Positions 16,512 through 24,855 of a stretch of 64,000 bases of DNA are shown here, in pieces. A model generated the notes under the pieces. That model did no database searches. It was not told where the DNA came from and worked only from the letters and a program-made list of their open reading frames with translations. Within the stretch, counting starts at the first letter, position 1. Each line of letters begins with the position of its first letter. The position numbers and the translations under genes are program-made. The stretch is taken from contig CAJMEC010000003.1 in the NCBI GenBank assembly GCA_905212345.1, positions 19,915-83,914 on the forward strand, given 5' to 3'. Source of the stretch: an uncultured Sutterella sp. (GTDB lineage Bacteria > Pseudomonadota > Gammaproteobacteria > Burkholderiales > Burkholderiaceae_F).

Positions 16512-17846
16512 ATGGATCTGATGTTAATTCTTCAAATTATCGTCCTTTTGGCCGCCATCTTCTTTGGCGTCCGTTTGGGCGGCATTGGTATCGGCTACGC
16601 CGGCGGTATCGGCGTGCTGGTCTTGGGTCTCGTTTGCGGCATGACGCCGGGTGCGATTCCCTGGGATGTGATCTTGATCATCATGTCCGTGATCGCTGCC
16701 ATTTCTGCTATGCAATTGGCTGGTGGTCTCGACTATTTGGTTCAAATCGCTGAAAACATTCTTCGTAGCAATCCGAAGCACATTAACTACTTGGCCCCGA
16801 TCGTTACCTATGTGTTGACGATCTTCGCCGGTACCGGTCACACCGCTTTCTCGATGATCCCGGTTATCGTTGAAGTGGCTAAGGAACAAAATATTAAGCC
16901 TGTGTGCCCGTTGTCTATCGCCGTGGTTTCTTCTCAAATTGCTATTACGGCTTCTCCGGTGTCCGCCGCTGTTATTTACATGACCGGCGTTCTCGAGCCG
17001 TTCGGCTGGAGCTATCCCGCCTTGCTCGGTATCTGGATTGTGACGACGTTCGCTGGTTGCATGGTGACGGCTTTCATCATGACCTTGATCCAAAATATGG
17101 ATTTGAACAGCGACCCGGTTTACAAGGATCGTTTGGCTAAGGGCTTGGTTAAGGCTCCGCAAGGCGCTACGCACCGTGAAATTTCCGCTTCTGCTAAGAA
17201 GTCTGTTTGGATCTTCTTGGTTGGCGTTATCGCTGTTGTGTTGTACGCTTCTGCCATTTCTCCGGCTGTTGGTATCGTTGACCCGGTTATCGTTGGTCGT
17301 GACGCCGCCATTATGGGCATCATGTTGACGATCGGTACGTTGATCACCGTTATGTGCAAGATCCACGTTGACGACATCGCTTCCTGCTCTGTCTTCAAGA
17401 GCGGTATGGTTGCTTGCGTTTGCGTGTTGGGTGTTGCATGGCTCGGTAACACGTTCGTTGCTGGTCACACGAAGGAAATCACGGACTTCTCCGCTACGAC
17501 CGTGGCTCAATACCCGGCTTTGTTGGCTGTGATCTTCTTCTTTGCCGCTATGTTGTTGTACAGCCAAGCTGCTACGGCTAAGGCCATTACGCCTGCTGTT
17601 GTGACAGCTTTGGGTATCTCCGCTGCTAACCCGGGCGACTCCTACATGTTGGTCGCTACGTTCGCTGCTGTGTCTGCTTTGTTCGTTCTCCCGACGTACC
17701 CGACGTTGTTGGGCGCTGTCCAAATGGACGACACGGGTACAACCCGCATCGGTAAGTTCGTGTTCAACCACGCCTTCTTTATTCCTGGCGTGTTGGCCAT
17801 CGTCTTCAGCGTTGTGTTTGGTTTCGCTGCCTGCGCAGTGTTCTAA
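16512..17846 (+). CDS. dcuA: Anaerobic C4-dicarboxylate transporter, DcuA type
   Basis: 444 residues with about 10-12 membrane segments. Dcu carriers exchange aspartate, fumarate or malate for succinate during fumarate respiration. GVRLGGIGIGYAGGIGVLVLGL near 20-41, MSVIAAISAMQLAGGLDYLV near 58-77, TIFAGTGHTAFSM near 98-110 and the C-terminal LPTYPTLLGAVQMDDTGTTRIGKFVFNH match DcuA better than DcuB. It follows aspA and completes an aspartate-to-succinate pathway with frdAB. Codon bias is the same as frdA, including heavy use of TTG for leucine. Two hairpins end the unit. Confidence 0.93.
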   Translation: MDLMLILQIIVLLAAIFFGVRLGGIGIGYAGGIGVLVLGLVCGMTPGAIPWDVILIIMSVIAAISAMQLAGGLDYLVQIAENILRSNPKHINYLAPIVTYVLTIFAGTGHTAFSMIPVIVEVAKEQNIKPVCPLSIAVVSSQIAITASPVSAAVIYMTGVLEPFGWSYPALLGIWIVTTFAGCMVTAFIMTLIQNMDLNSDPVYKDRLAKGLVKAPQGATHREISASAKKSVWIFLVGVIAVVLYASAISPAVGIVDPVIVGRDAAIMGIMLTIGTLITVMCKIHVDDIASCSVFKSGMVACVCVLGVAWLGNTFVAGHTKEITDFSATTVAQYPALLAVIFFFAAMLLYSQAATAKAITPAVVTALGISAANPGDSYMLVATFAAVSALFVLPTYPTLLGAVQMDDTGTTRIGKFVFNHAFFIPGVLAIVFSVVFGFAACAVF

Positions 17847-17870
17847 TCAGAACTTTTGCTGAAAGCTAAG

Positions 17871-17935
17871 TCGGATGTCTGACATCCGATGAGATTTAAA
17901 AACGGTAAGTTGCTTCGGTGGCTTACCGTTTTCTA
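17871..17935 (+). terminator. Tandem hairpins ending the dcuA transcript
   Basis: The first hairpin TCGGATGT/ACATCCGA is at 17871-17889. The second, AAAACGGTAAG/CTTACCGTTTT at 17898-17932, is followed by TCT and looks like a rho-independent terminator. Together they close the fumarate block. Confidence 0.8.
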
Positions 17936-18325
17936 TTGGTGTGTTCTCATGAGCACGTTCTAACGAGTGGAAGTTTCGAGGGCAGGAGGTGCACCATGCC
18001 CATATAGACAAAGGCAAGGGTTCGCAGTGTGCTCGCCATAAGAAATAATCCTCAGCCTGCTCGATTCAACTAACCAATAACAGTTAGCGTCTACTGTATT
18101 TTCAACGACTGTTCTTAATACGCAGAATCATTGCCTAAATAATTACAGGTTTTTGACTTAAATAGATTTTGGTGCAATAGAGTAGTTGAAGAGGACTATT
18201 CAGAGCCACAGAATTCGTAGTAAAGCTCAGATAAGCACTTTGTTAAAAAAGACTCGTCACGCAGAAGTCCCATCCTAAGTCATTTTTTCAATGAGCCAAG
18301 AATACCCTTCGGAAGGGTTAGATAA
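17936..18325. other. Gene-free stretch after dcuA
   Basis: No ORF with family-like character was found on either strand. A perfect AGGAGGTG ribosome-site sequence at 17984-17991 precedes ATG CCC ATA TAG (17996-18007), too short to be a gene. A hairpin ACCCTT/AAGGGT at 18304-18318 could end the minus-strand exporter gene. Otherwise nothing recognisable is seen. Confidence 0.5.
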
Positions 18326-20668
18326 TCAAGAGGAGGCTCTAGATTGCGGTCTGACGAGCAAAATAATAGTGCCTGTGGAAAGAACGCCTAAAGCGGTAGT
18401 AAGGCCAAATGTTTGAATGGCGGGTGTAGAGCTTAGCCCGATGAAGCAGAATGCGAAACTAATGGTTAGGAAGGCAAATGTCGTCAGACTAAAACTTAAA
18501 TCTTCATTATCTTCATTTGTGTGGAAGAGTAATGAAATGGCAATCCCCAGCCCGTAAATAACAACCATGGACATGGCGCTGAACATTGTGAAAGGCATGC
18601 CAAACCAGGAAGAAAGAGAAATGGCGAACGCTACGCCAAGAAGAGAGGGGACGACAATTCTCCAGGATCTTAAGCCGTAGTGAAAAAGGCTGACAGTAAA
18701 AGAACAAACAACAGCCAGAACAAAAATTCCAATGAAGATATATCGATATTGAGCGAGGAGAGTGTCGGCATCTCCAACTATATCAACAAATGTGACGCCG
18801 GCTAAATGGTCAGCTAAGTCGTAGAGATTTTGAATTTGATCATCTTGAATCCCTGCTACCTGTACGATTGAACTGTATCCTTGGGGTACTTCAAGCCATA
18901 GATGACGAACGGATTGAGCGCTGGGTGAATCTAGCCAGTCTTCAAAACGGACATCTAGCTGAATAGGATTGGGCTCTTTTAGTGAATAACCGAGAACAGC
19001 GGAGAGCGGTTCACGAACCCGATTAAACATATCCAGTCTAAGTTTTTCAATATCTTTTTGCCGCGTGTAGGAGGGGAACCACTTTGAAATGCAGGTGGTC
19101 GTCATATCGGTCTTATTCATTCCCCTTTGCACGAAGCCAAGCCGTAAAGCTTCTTCGCTCATCAGAACATCTTGAGGACTGGATGCCGTTACGACAAAAA
19201 ACTTATCAGTATTGGGTAAGCTCAGTAAACGGTCTACCGTTTTTTCCTCAGTTTCTAGCTCCGGCGGTATAAAGGTTAAGTTTTGTATGTTTTGCGTAAA
19301 ATTCAGTTGCAAGAATCCGGCCGATAAAATCACGATGAGAGTAATGCCAATGGCCGTGTAATCAGTCGGTTTATGTTGCCAATGCTTCAAAGAAAACCGA
19401 GGGAAGAATCGGCTGAAATTAAGCATTTTTTTGCTGAAGTCACTGTCGGCAATAGGTCCAGGATTGAAACTGGGGAAAATCAAAATCAGTGTTATCGCAC
19501 AGCCTAAAAGGCCGCAGCACATAAATAAAGCGATTTGCCGGACAGCGGGAAGTGGCGCAAGATACAAAAGTGCTAGAGCTGCACATTCGATAAAAACGAT
19601 CCAAAGTAAAGGGGAAAAAATTTTGTCAAAAACTTTGACCGGAGAAAGGTGTGGATAGTGACGCTGCACTAAAAGGAAATAGCCCACAAGCATTACAACC
19701 AGACCGATTAATGCAGAAGAGCAGACAAGAGCCCAAAGTGAAATGCTGCCAAACCACACAATTACACCGAAAAAGCCGCATATGTAGCTCGTGATGACGT
19801 TAAATAAGACGAGTAAGAGAAAACGGTTAGAAGGTGACCATTTACGAATAAGACCACCCAGAAAGATAATGATGAATGTGGCAATGCCAGACAGTTCCAA
19901 CAAATGGGTGTGAGCCACGTTGGCGCTGACATAAGGTTTGCCATGTACTAAAACCGCCGTATCAGGAACAATAGATTGACTGATGCGTTTTAATTCATCA
20001 ACGCAACGGTTTAATTTAAAGGCGGGAAGTCCGTTCAAGCCATCGGGAGCTTCATAAACAAAAATGGCCCACACGCGGTTATCAGCATATAGCTTTAGTG
20101 TGTCACCGCTGGAAACGACTGTACTTCTGGGTAAACGCTTTTTAGCCCAACGATCGAAAAAACCTAAAGGATCGTCAGCTTTGGGAATTAAACTGGCTTG
20201 CCCGATGCCGGTAAGACTTTCTAAGGCGCGCGCGAGAAGTTCATCATCTGACGAAGCGGTTATTGAGTGCTGATCGACCAGATTCATCAAACGATTAGAG
20301 ATCAGACGGTAAAAGGAAAAGTATTCGTTGATTTCCAGCCCTTCCCAATTGACCTTTCTTAGCGATGAAGGAACTTCCCATAGGCCCTTGATTTTTAGAA
20401 CATTATCATCGAAGGAGGCTGCCGTATGCTCGGGGAAACCGACCATAAAAATTAGGCGGTAGTTAGCAAAAGGCGCTAAATTTTTTTGTGCCGCACTACG
20501 CGAGTCATCTACTTGAGTGACAGGATATAAATGGGCTTGGTCGTAATCAATGCCGTTTTTGAGCAGAAAATGCGAGCAAAAACCTAATGCGAGAAGTAGC
20601 GACAATGCCCAAGTAAGAGCCAGAGCTTGCCAAGAGGCGAGAATGATTTTACGGATTGGCAAGTTCAT
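18326..20668 (-). CDS. MMPL/RND-superfamily exporter
   Basis: 780 residues, in the range of MMPL exporters with two repeats. TM1 is near 12-33, followed by a periplasmic domain. A first block of about five membrane segments runs from 250 to 440 (IATFIIIFLGGL, FNVITSYICGFFGVIVW, LIGLVVMLVGYFLLV and others). A second periplasmic domain spans about 450-640, and a second membrane block covers about 645-775. The gene overlaps the upstream LolA-like gene by 20 bp, so the two are translated together. A LolA-like protein plus an MMPL exporter recurs in aryl-polyene and other lipid-export clusters, but no biosynthesis genes are adjacent here. The cargo is therefore unknown. Confidence 0.85.
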   Translation of the reverse strand: MNLPIRKIILASWQALALTWALSLLLALGFCSHFLLKNGIDYDQAHLYPVTQVDDSRSAAQKNLAPFANYRLIFMVGFPEHTAASFDDNVLKIKGLWEVPSSLRKVNWEGLEINEYFSFYRLISNRLMNLVDQHSITASSDDELLARALESLTGIGQASLIPKADDPLGFFDRWAKKRLPRSTVVSSGDTLKLYADNRVWAIFVYEAPDGLNGLPAFKLNRCVDELKRISQSIVPDTAVLVHGKPYVSANVAHTHLLELSGIATFIIIFLGGLIRKWSPSNRFLLLVLFNVITSYICGFFGVIVWFGSISLWALVCSSALIGLVVMLVGYFLLVQRHYPHLSPVKVFDKIFSPLLWIVFIECAALALLYLAPLPAVRQIALFMCCGLLGCAITLILIFPSFNPGPIADSDFSKKMLNFSRFFPRFSLKHWQHKPTDYTAIGITLIVILSAGFLQLNFTQNIQNLTFIPPELETEEKTVDRLLSLPNTDKFFVVTASSPQDVLMSEEALRLGFVQRGMNKTDMTTTCISKWFPSYTRQKDIEKLRLDMFNRVREPLSAVLGYSLKEPNPIQLDVRFEDWLDSPSAQSVRHLWLEVPQGYSSIVQVAGIQDDQIQNLYDLADHLAGVTFVDIVGDADTLLAQYRYIFIGIFVLAVVCSFTVSLFHYGLRSWRIVVPSLLGVAFAISLSSWFGMPFTMFSAMSMVVIYGLGIAISLLFHTNEDNEDLSFSLTTFAFLTISFAFCFIGLSSTPAIQTFGLTTALGVLSTGTIILLVRPQSRASS

Positions 20669-21266
20669 TCTCCTGTTGGGTTGACGAAATCTCGGACAGT
20701 TTTATTTCGTCAATGACGAGTGTTGTAATGTCACTGGAAAAATTTTCAACCACTATTTTTTCAGGTGTGTCTTTACCGGTTACCGAGACGTGTCTAACGA
20801 TACTGCCGGTCATGTTGCTTTTGGGATAGAAATCCATTTTCCAGCCCTCGGGTTTATTTTGACTGAAAATTTGAAAGTCTAACTCCAGGGAAGTCATGTC
20901 CGTCGAAAGTAGCCCCCATAGTATTCTGTTGACAATATTGGTGGCCGAGGGTGACGTATTTTCCACCCGTTTTCCATTTAAATGGATATAGGTTTTGAAA
21001 TTCTGATCGGTATAAAGAGAGGTTGTCAGAATTGGTTTAGTCGCCTTCCAAAGTAGGACGTCATCTTTCCAAAAAATAAAGAAACCTTCACACTCAAAAG
21101 GTTTGGGGACGGAAACCAATTTTTCTTTTTGAACAAAACGTCCCTCAATAACCGGTGCGATTTTGAGTCTGGAAATAATGTCGGCAGTTGATGCGCACGA
21201 CAGTTGTGCAACAGAGAAAAGCACTGTTGCAAGCGATATCGTTAAAAAAGAATGAGCTACCGACAT
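20649..21266 (-). CDS. LolA-like periplasmic lipid/lipoprotein carrier
   Basis: 205 residues. A signal peptide is likely (hydrophobic 5-24, cleavage near SCAS). After it comes IEGRFVQKEKLVSVPKPFECEGFF near 40-63, which resembles the opening strand of LolA-fold proteins (GxFxQ.K). The later part is beta-rich, as in LolA. It overlaps the MMPL exporter gene by 20 bp and precedes it in the transcript. A role in carrying an exported lipid or lipoprotein across the periplasm for the exporter is inferred from this pairing. The canonical housekeeping lolA usually sits elsewhere, near ftsK or rarA, so this is probably a specialised paralogue. Confidence 0.75.
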   Translation of the reverse strand: MSVAHSFLTISLATVLFSVAQLSCASTADIISRLKIAPVIEGRFVQKEKLVSVPKPFECEGFFIFWKDDVLLWKATKPILTTSLYTDQNFKTYIHLNGKRVENTSPSATNIVNRILWGLLSTDMTSLELDFQIFSQNKPEGWKMDFYPKSNMTGSIVRHVSVTGKDTPEKIVVENFSSDITTLVIDEIKLSEISSTQQENELANP

Positions 21267-21318
21267 AAGTGAGAAAAATGAATAAACAGCCCTAACATTT
21301 TAGCGAAGAGGTGCGCGC

Positions 21319-21356
21319 AAAAAAAATGAACCCGATGGACAAACAATCCATCGGGT
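21319..21356 (-). terminator. Terminator after the coiled-coil protein gene
   Basis: A 10-bp stem ACCCGATGGA/TCCATCGGGT (21330-21339 with 21347-21356) is followed on the minus strand by TCA and then eight T residues. Confidence 0.85.
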
Positions 21357-21379
21357 ATAGGAGAACCAAATGTAGAACA

Positions 21380-21859
21380 CTACTGAACCGAAGTTTGAAG
21401 AGCCTCGGACTGTTCTTTCAGCGTTTGAACTTTAGCCCGTGCTGCATCCAAATCGGCTTGAACAAATTCATCGGCACGATTGGCTTTAGCTTCAATCATT
21501 TTCTTTTGTAACTCTAGTTGAGCTTTTTTCAGTTCAATATCAAGGCGTTTAGATTCAAGCTCCATCTCTCGAGCTTGGTCATCATAGGCTTGCAGTTTCT
21601 TTTCGCGGTCAGCCTTAGCTTTTTGTGCGGCCGCCTGAGCCTTTGCTCGGGCTTGCTCCGCTCTGCGCTGGATGTCTGCGGCCTTTTTTTGTGCTGCTTG
21701 GCGCTCTTGTTCTTTTGCCGCATCCAAAGCCTGAATCTCAAGCTCGGCCTGATGAATCCTCGCGATTTGTTCATCCATCGACATACCACCAACTTGGGCT
21801 TGCGCGGTGGGAATAAGAAGAGCCATTACTGAGGCGGCAATCAAAGAATACTTCAACAT
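21380..21859 (-). CDS. Periplasmic coiled-coil protein, function unknown
   Basis: 159 residues. Residues 1-22 form a signal peptide ending AQAQ. The remainder is almost entirely a charged alpha-helical coiled coil rich in Ala, Glu, Lys, Arg and Gln (EQERQAAQKKAADIQRRAEQ and similar), in the style of TolA-like or YbgF-like periplasmic helices. No catalytic motif is visible. It lies between the glycine-zipper lipoprotein gene (21 bp upstream) and a terminator, so the two small envelope genes are probably one transcript. The family is not recognised; an envelope-structural role is inferred from composition only. Confidence 0.75.
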   Translation of the reverse strand: MLKYSLIAASVMALLIPTAQAQVGGMSMDEQIARIHQAELEIQALDAAKEQERQAAQKKAADIQRRAEQARAKAQAAAQKAKADREKKLQAYDDQAREMELESKRLDIELKKAQLELQKKMIEAKANRADEFVQADLDAARAKVQTLKEQSEALQTSVQ

Positions 21860-21880
21860 ATCACTACTTCTCCCTTTTTA

Positions 21881-22390
21881 TTATTGACCGCAACCACCGG
21901 GATTGTTCGGCTGAATACGCGTTTCAGTCGGGGTGGTGGAAATCATCACGGCAAGTCCGGGTTTAAATTCGCAGACACGTCCGACTTGGGCAGAATTGTA
22001 AAGTTTATTGTTGTAGCGGAAAGTTAATTGGACTCCGTCAACATAGCTTGTGCGATCACCGCCAACCGCACCGCCGGCGATATTGCCAACCGCACCGCCG
22101 GCTAAGCCTCCTAAGACTCTGGAAGTTGTGTCGTGATTGTTATGGCTGGCGATCGCAGCACCGGCGATAGCTCCGAGAATTGTGCCAATGGCCTTTGCAT
22201 CAGAGCGATTATCTGTGTTGGATACAGCGACCTGGGCGGTGCCGATCGACAAAATTTCAACGGTTCGAACTTGCTGAGCTTGGTTGACAGAAGTGGCGGC
22301 GTACGTGTCCGAACGATAGTAACGGCCATCGTTAGCGCAACCTGAAAGTACTAAAGCGGCGACCGTGGCGGCGAGAGCGATTTTTTTCAT
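21881..22390 (-). CDS. Glycine-zipper 2TM outer-membrane lipoprotein (SlyB/17-kDa antigen-like)
   Basis: 169 residues from the ATG at 22390; the lipobox LSGC lies 16-19 residues in. The central segment has small-residue repeats AIGTILGAIAGAAIASH and LGGLAGGAVGNIAGGAVGG (about 70-110), the glycine-zipper 2TM fold of the Rickettsia 17-kDa antigen and SlyB families. It is expected to be diacylated by Lgt and anchored in the outer membrane. A TTG 12 bases upstream is in frame but would only add MDES before the signal peptide. Co-transcription with the downstream coiled-coil protein is likely. Confidence 0.88.
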   Translation of the reverse strand: MKKIALAATVAALVLSGCANDGRYYRSDTYAATSVNQAQQVRTVEILSIGTAQVAVSNTDNRSDAKAIGTILGAIAGAAIASHNNHDTTSRVLGGLAGGAVGNIAGGAVGGDRTSYVDGVQLTFRYNNKLYNSAQVGRVCEFKPGLAVMISTTPTETRIQPNNPGGCGQ

Positions 22391-22521
22391 AGACTCATCC
22401 AAAAAATAGATTTATTTATTACGATTTCACTTTAGCGCAATTTAATTTCGACTGCATAATTTAGCTGGACTAAAATACAACGGTTGGAAAAAAATGTAAC
22501 GACCCTTTTACGGATAGGACC

Positions 22522-23064
22522 ATGCAGAACGTTTCAATTAATACAAATGATGAGGACGACGAAGAAGTAGGGTTGCCCGCATTGCCTCACGGCACAAAAA
22601 ATTACATGACACCTCAATGCTATCGCCGGATGCTCGATGAACGTGAGCATTTGGTTCGCGTAGAACGGCCTGAAATGGCCAACGTAGTGGCTTGGGCAGC
22701 CAGCAACGGAGATAGAAGCGAAAATGGGGATTACCTATATGGTAAACGTCGATTAAGAGAAATTGATCGCCGTATTCGTTTTTTGAGTAAGCGTATTGAT
22801 ATGGCCGAAGTGGTTGATCCGGCAACGCGCCCTGCAACCGATCAAGTGTTTTTCGGCGCAACGGTCACCTACGAGGACGAAGAGGGGCAAGAGCACACTA
22901 TTCGTATTGTTGGAATTGATGAAGCTGACGCCAGCGTGGGCGATGTGAGTTGGATTAGTCCCATTGCAAGAGTGTTTTTGAAGGCTCGCGAAGGCGATAC
23001 TGTTACTTTGCCGACGCCCTCCGGTGTACAACATCTTGAAATTGTCGAAGTTAAATACTGCTAA
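22522..23064 (+). CDS. greB: Transcript cleavage factor GreB
   Basis: 180 residues, slightly longer than E. coli GreB (158) because of an acidic N-terminal extension (NTNDEDDEEVGLP). The coiled-coil domain carries NYMTPQCYRRMLDEREHLVRVERPEM and SNGDRSENGDYLYGKRRLREIDRRIRFLSKRID; DRSENGDYLYGK includes the catalytic acidic tip region. The C-terminal FKBP-like domain has FFGATVTYEDEEG and ISPIARVFLKAREGDTVTLPTP. It rescues backtracked RNA polymerase. It is followed by a tRNA promoter 24 bp downstream. Confidence 0.95.
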   Translation: MQNVSINTNDEDDEEVGLPALPHGTKNYMTPQCYRRMLDEREHLVRVERPEMANVVAWAASNGDRSENGDYLYGKRRLREIDRRIRFLSKRIDMAEVVDPATRPATDQVFFGATVTYEDEEGQEHTIRIVGIDEADASVGDVSWISPIARVFLKAREGDTVTLPTPSGVQHLEIVEVKYC

Positions 23065-23087
23065 TACGAAAAAAAATCGAAAAGGCC

Positions 23088-23116
23088 TTGATTTTTTAAG
23101 AAGTGCTCTATACAAT
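23088..23116 (+). promoter_or_regulatory. Sigma-70 promoter of the tRNA-Ala/tRNA-Glu unit
   Basis: TTGATT (23088-23093) and TACAAT (23111-23116) are separated by exactly 17 bp, close to the consensus. The tRNA-Ala gene begins 13 bp after the -10 element. Confidence 0.8.
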
Positions 23117-23129
23117 GCGTTTTCTCTTC

Positions 23130-23205
23130 GGGGGTATAGCTCAGTTGGTAGAGCACTTGCATGGCATGCAAGGGGTCAGCGGTTCGAATCCGCTTACCTC
23201 CACCA
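23130..23205 (+). tRNA. tRNA-Ala (anticodon GGC)
   Basis: 76 nt with encoded CCA. The acceptor GGGGGTA pairs with TACCTCC (one G-U), the D-arm AGCTCAGTTGGTAGAGC is standard, and the anticodon loop ATGGCAT is closed by CTTGC/GCAAG. The T-arm is GCGGTTCGAATCCGC. It is followed 12 bp later by tRNA-Glu in the same transcript. Confidence 0.97.
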
Positions 23206-23217
23206 CAGTTAGATAGC

Positions 23218-23293
23218 GTCTCCATCGTCTAGAGGCCTAGGACACGACCCTTTCACGGTCGGTACCGGGGTTCGAATCCCCGTGGGGACGCCA
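23218..23293 (+). tRNA. tRNA-Glu (anticodon TTC)
   Basis: 76 nt with encoded CCA. The D-arm includes CGTCTAGAGGCCTAGGACA, typical of bacterial tRNA-Glu. The anticodon loop is CTTTCAC with TTC, and the T-arm CGGGGTTCGAATCCCCG is perfect. It shares the promoter upstream of tRNA-Ala. Confidence 0.97.
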
Positions 23294-23305
23294 CTTTTCC
23301 AATGA

Positions 23306-23328
23306 GCAACCTTCAGGGTTGCTTTTTT
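23306..23328 (+). terminator. Terminator of the tRNA unit
   Basis: The stem GCAACC/GGTTGC at 23306-23322 is followed directly by TTTTTT. Confidence 0.9.
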
Positions 23329-23334
23329 GTTGCC

Positions 23335-23362
23335 TAAAAAAGGACCGCCTTGATGGCGGTCC
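23335..23362 (-). terminator. Terminator of the first NSS transporter gene
   Basis: The stem GGACCGCC/GGCGGTCC (23342-23349 with 23355-23362) is followed on the minus strand by seven T residues. Confidence 0.9.
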
Positions 23363-23378
23363 GAAGAAAACTCAATGA

Positions 23379-24713
23379 TTAGATACTTCTGGCAACGACA
23401 GTAATAATCACAATCGGTGAAATAATGCCAATACCTAATCGAATGGCCGTCAGTGTCGCCGAAGATAACGGGCAGGAAGCGGTTAGCTGTTTACGGGTTT
23501 CCGGCCAGTTAACCCAAGCTGCAACAATAGCCAATCCCAACGCCGTTAACGGCATACCAACGTTACTGGTGAGGTAGTCGAGCAAATCAAAGACCGTTTT
23601 GCCAAAAATCTTAAAATCGGCCAGTGGGCCGAAAGACATTGTGCAGAACACCCCGATGATCATAATCGAAATAAAGGCAACGGGAACGGCTGTGCGACGG
23701 GAAACGTGCAAGTCCCCCATTGCCGCGACGACAGCTTCAAAAATACTCACAGAACTGGTGATAGCCGCCACAATTAAGCAAATATAAAAGAGAACAGCAA
23801 AGAATGTACCAAATGGCATATGGGCAAAAACGGCCGGCATGGTGACAAAGGTCAGACCAGGGCCGGCGGTGGGTTCAAGACCAAAAGCGAATACTGGTGG
23901 CATAACCATCAAGCCGCCTAAAAGTGCAGCCAAGATACCCAGGAAGGCTACCCACGCGGTTGAATGAGGAAGATTGGCGTCCTCTGAAAGGTAAGATGCG
24001 TACACAATCAAAGTACCGGCTCCCACAGACAGGGAGAAGAAGCAAAACCCCATTGCATTGAATAAGGAGTCGGCATTGAACTCATCCCAGTTGAAGCTGA
24101 ACATGAATTCCACGCCTTGCCAAGCGCCGGGCAATGTGAGGCCACGGATAATCAGTACGATCATCAGGATAAAAAGAGTCGGCATCAGATATTTGGCCAA
24201 ACGTTCTATACCGGCCTGAACACCAAAAATAACGACGCCGGCGGTCATGACCATAAAGACGATCTGGTAGAAGATGCCTAGAACAGGGTCACTGGCAAAA
24301 TTGTTAAAGTGAGTGCCCAATTGCGACAGGTCTGTAATGATGCCATTACCCAAAGCGGCATCAACGGCATAGGCTACGCACCAACCGCCGATTGTTGAAT
24401 AAAAAGTCAAAATCAAAAAACCGGTGGCAATGCCGACAGTACCGAAAATACCCCAAAATTTGGATTTGCCGACTCGAATCATGCTGTTGATGGAAGCGGC
24501 TCGTCCGGCTCGCCCGACAACCATTTCAGCTAACAGTAGGAACATCCCGAGCGTAAAGCAAAACAGAATGTAAGGGATGATAAAGGCCGAGCCGCCGTTG
24601 GTGCCTGCCATATAAGGGAATTTCCAAATGGCGCCTAAGCCGACCGCCGCGCCGGCACTGGCGAGAATGAAACCCAGGCGTGAAGTCCATAAATCACGAG
24701 AAGACATAGTCAA
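23379..24713 (-). CDS. Neurotransmitter:sodium symporter (NSS) family transporter, paralogue 1
   Basis: 444 residues, the bacterial short NSS class (about 11 membrane helices, as in Tyt1 and MhsT). The unwound TM1 region reads SAGAAVGLGAIWKFPYMAGTNGG near 18-40 and carries Na+ and substrate contacts. TM6 carries NAMGFCFFSLSVGAGTLIVYASYL near 217-240. MPAVFAHMPFG and FYICLIVAAITSSVSIFEA (TM8) near 292-325 are shared with the three paralogues at 24856, 30798 and 32204. It imports an amino acid with sodium; substrate identity cannot be read, although aromatic or branched amino acids are typical for this class. Confidence 0.92.
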   Translation of the reverse strand: MTMSSRDLWTSRLGFILASAGAAVGLGAIWKFPYMAGTNGGSAFIIPYILFCFTLGMFLLLAEMVVGRAGRAASINSMIRVGKSKFWGIFGTVGIATGFLILTFYSTIGGWCVAYAVDAALGNGIITDLSQLGTHFNNFASDPVLGIFYQIVFMVMTAGVVIFGVQAGIERLAKYLMPTLFILMIVLIIRGLTLPGAWQGVEFMFSFNWDEFNADSLFNAMGFCFFSLSVGAGTLIVYASYLSEDANLPHSTAWVAFLGILAALLGGLMVMPPVFAFGLEPTAGPGLTFVTMPAVFAHMPFGTFFAVLFYICLIVAAITSSVSIFEAVVAAMGDLHVSRRTAVPVAFISIMIIGVFCTMSFGPLADFKIFGKTVFDLLDYLTSNVGMPLTALGLAIVAAWVNWPETRKQLTASCPLSSATLTAIRLGIGIISPIVIITVVARSI

Positions 24714-24855
24714 ATACCTTTTGCTTTGTACAAGAAAGCTTATTTTTTGAAATTCCTTTTCCGCAACGCTTTCTGAAACTAACAGAAACAGGATTTATTG
24801 ATCTTCCTCTGATGGGAGGACGGGAAAAATCATCCTCCCCGACATAGTGAGGAAT

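Noticed and set aside
16524..17771. A 415-codon ORF on the minus strand opposite dcuA
   Set aside because: An antisense product of codon bias; its composition is full of Asn, His and Arg and has no membrane segments or motifs.
11926..17846. Recent horizontal transfer as the cause of unusual codon use
   Set aside because: The codon set is the typical high-expression type, and frdC and dcuC elsewhere in the window share it, so expression level is the simpler cause.
24814..24839. Terminator between NSS paralogues 1 and 2
   Set aside because: The stem GGGAGGA/TCCTCCC is good but lacks a T-run, so a firm terminator call was not made.
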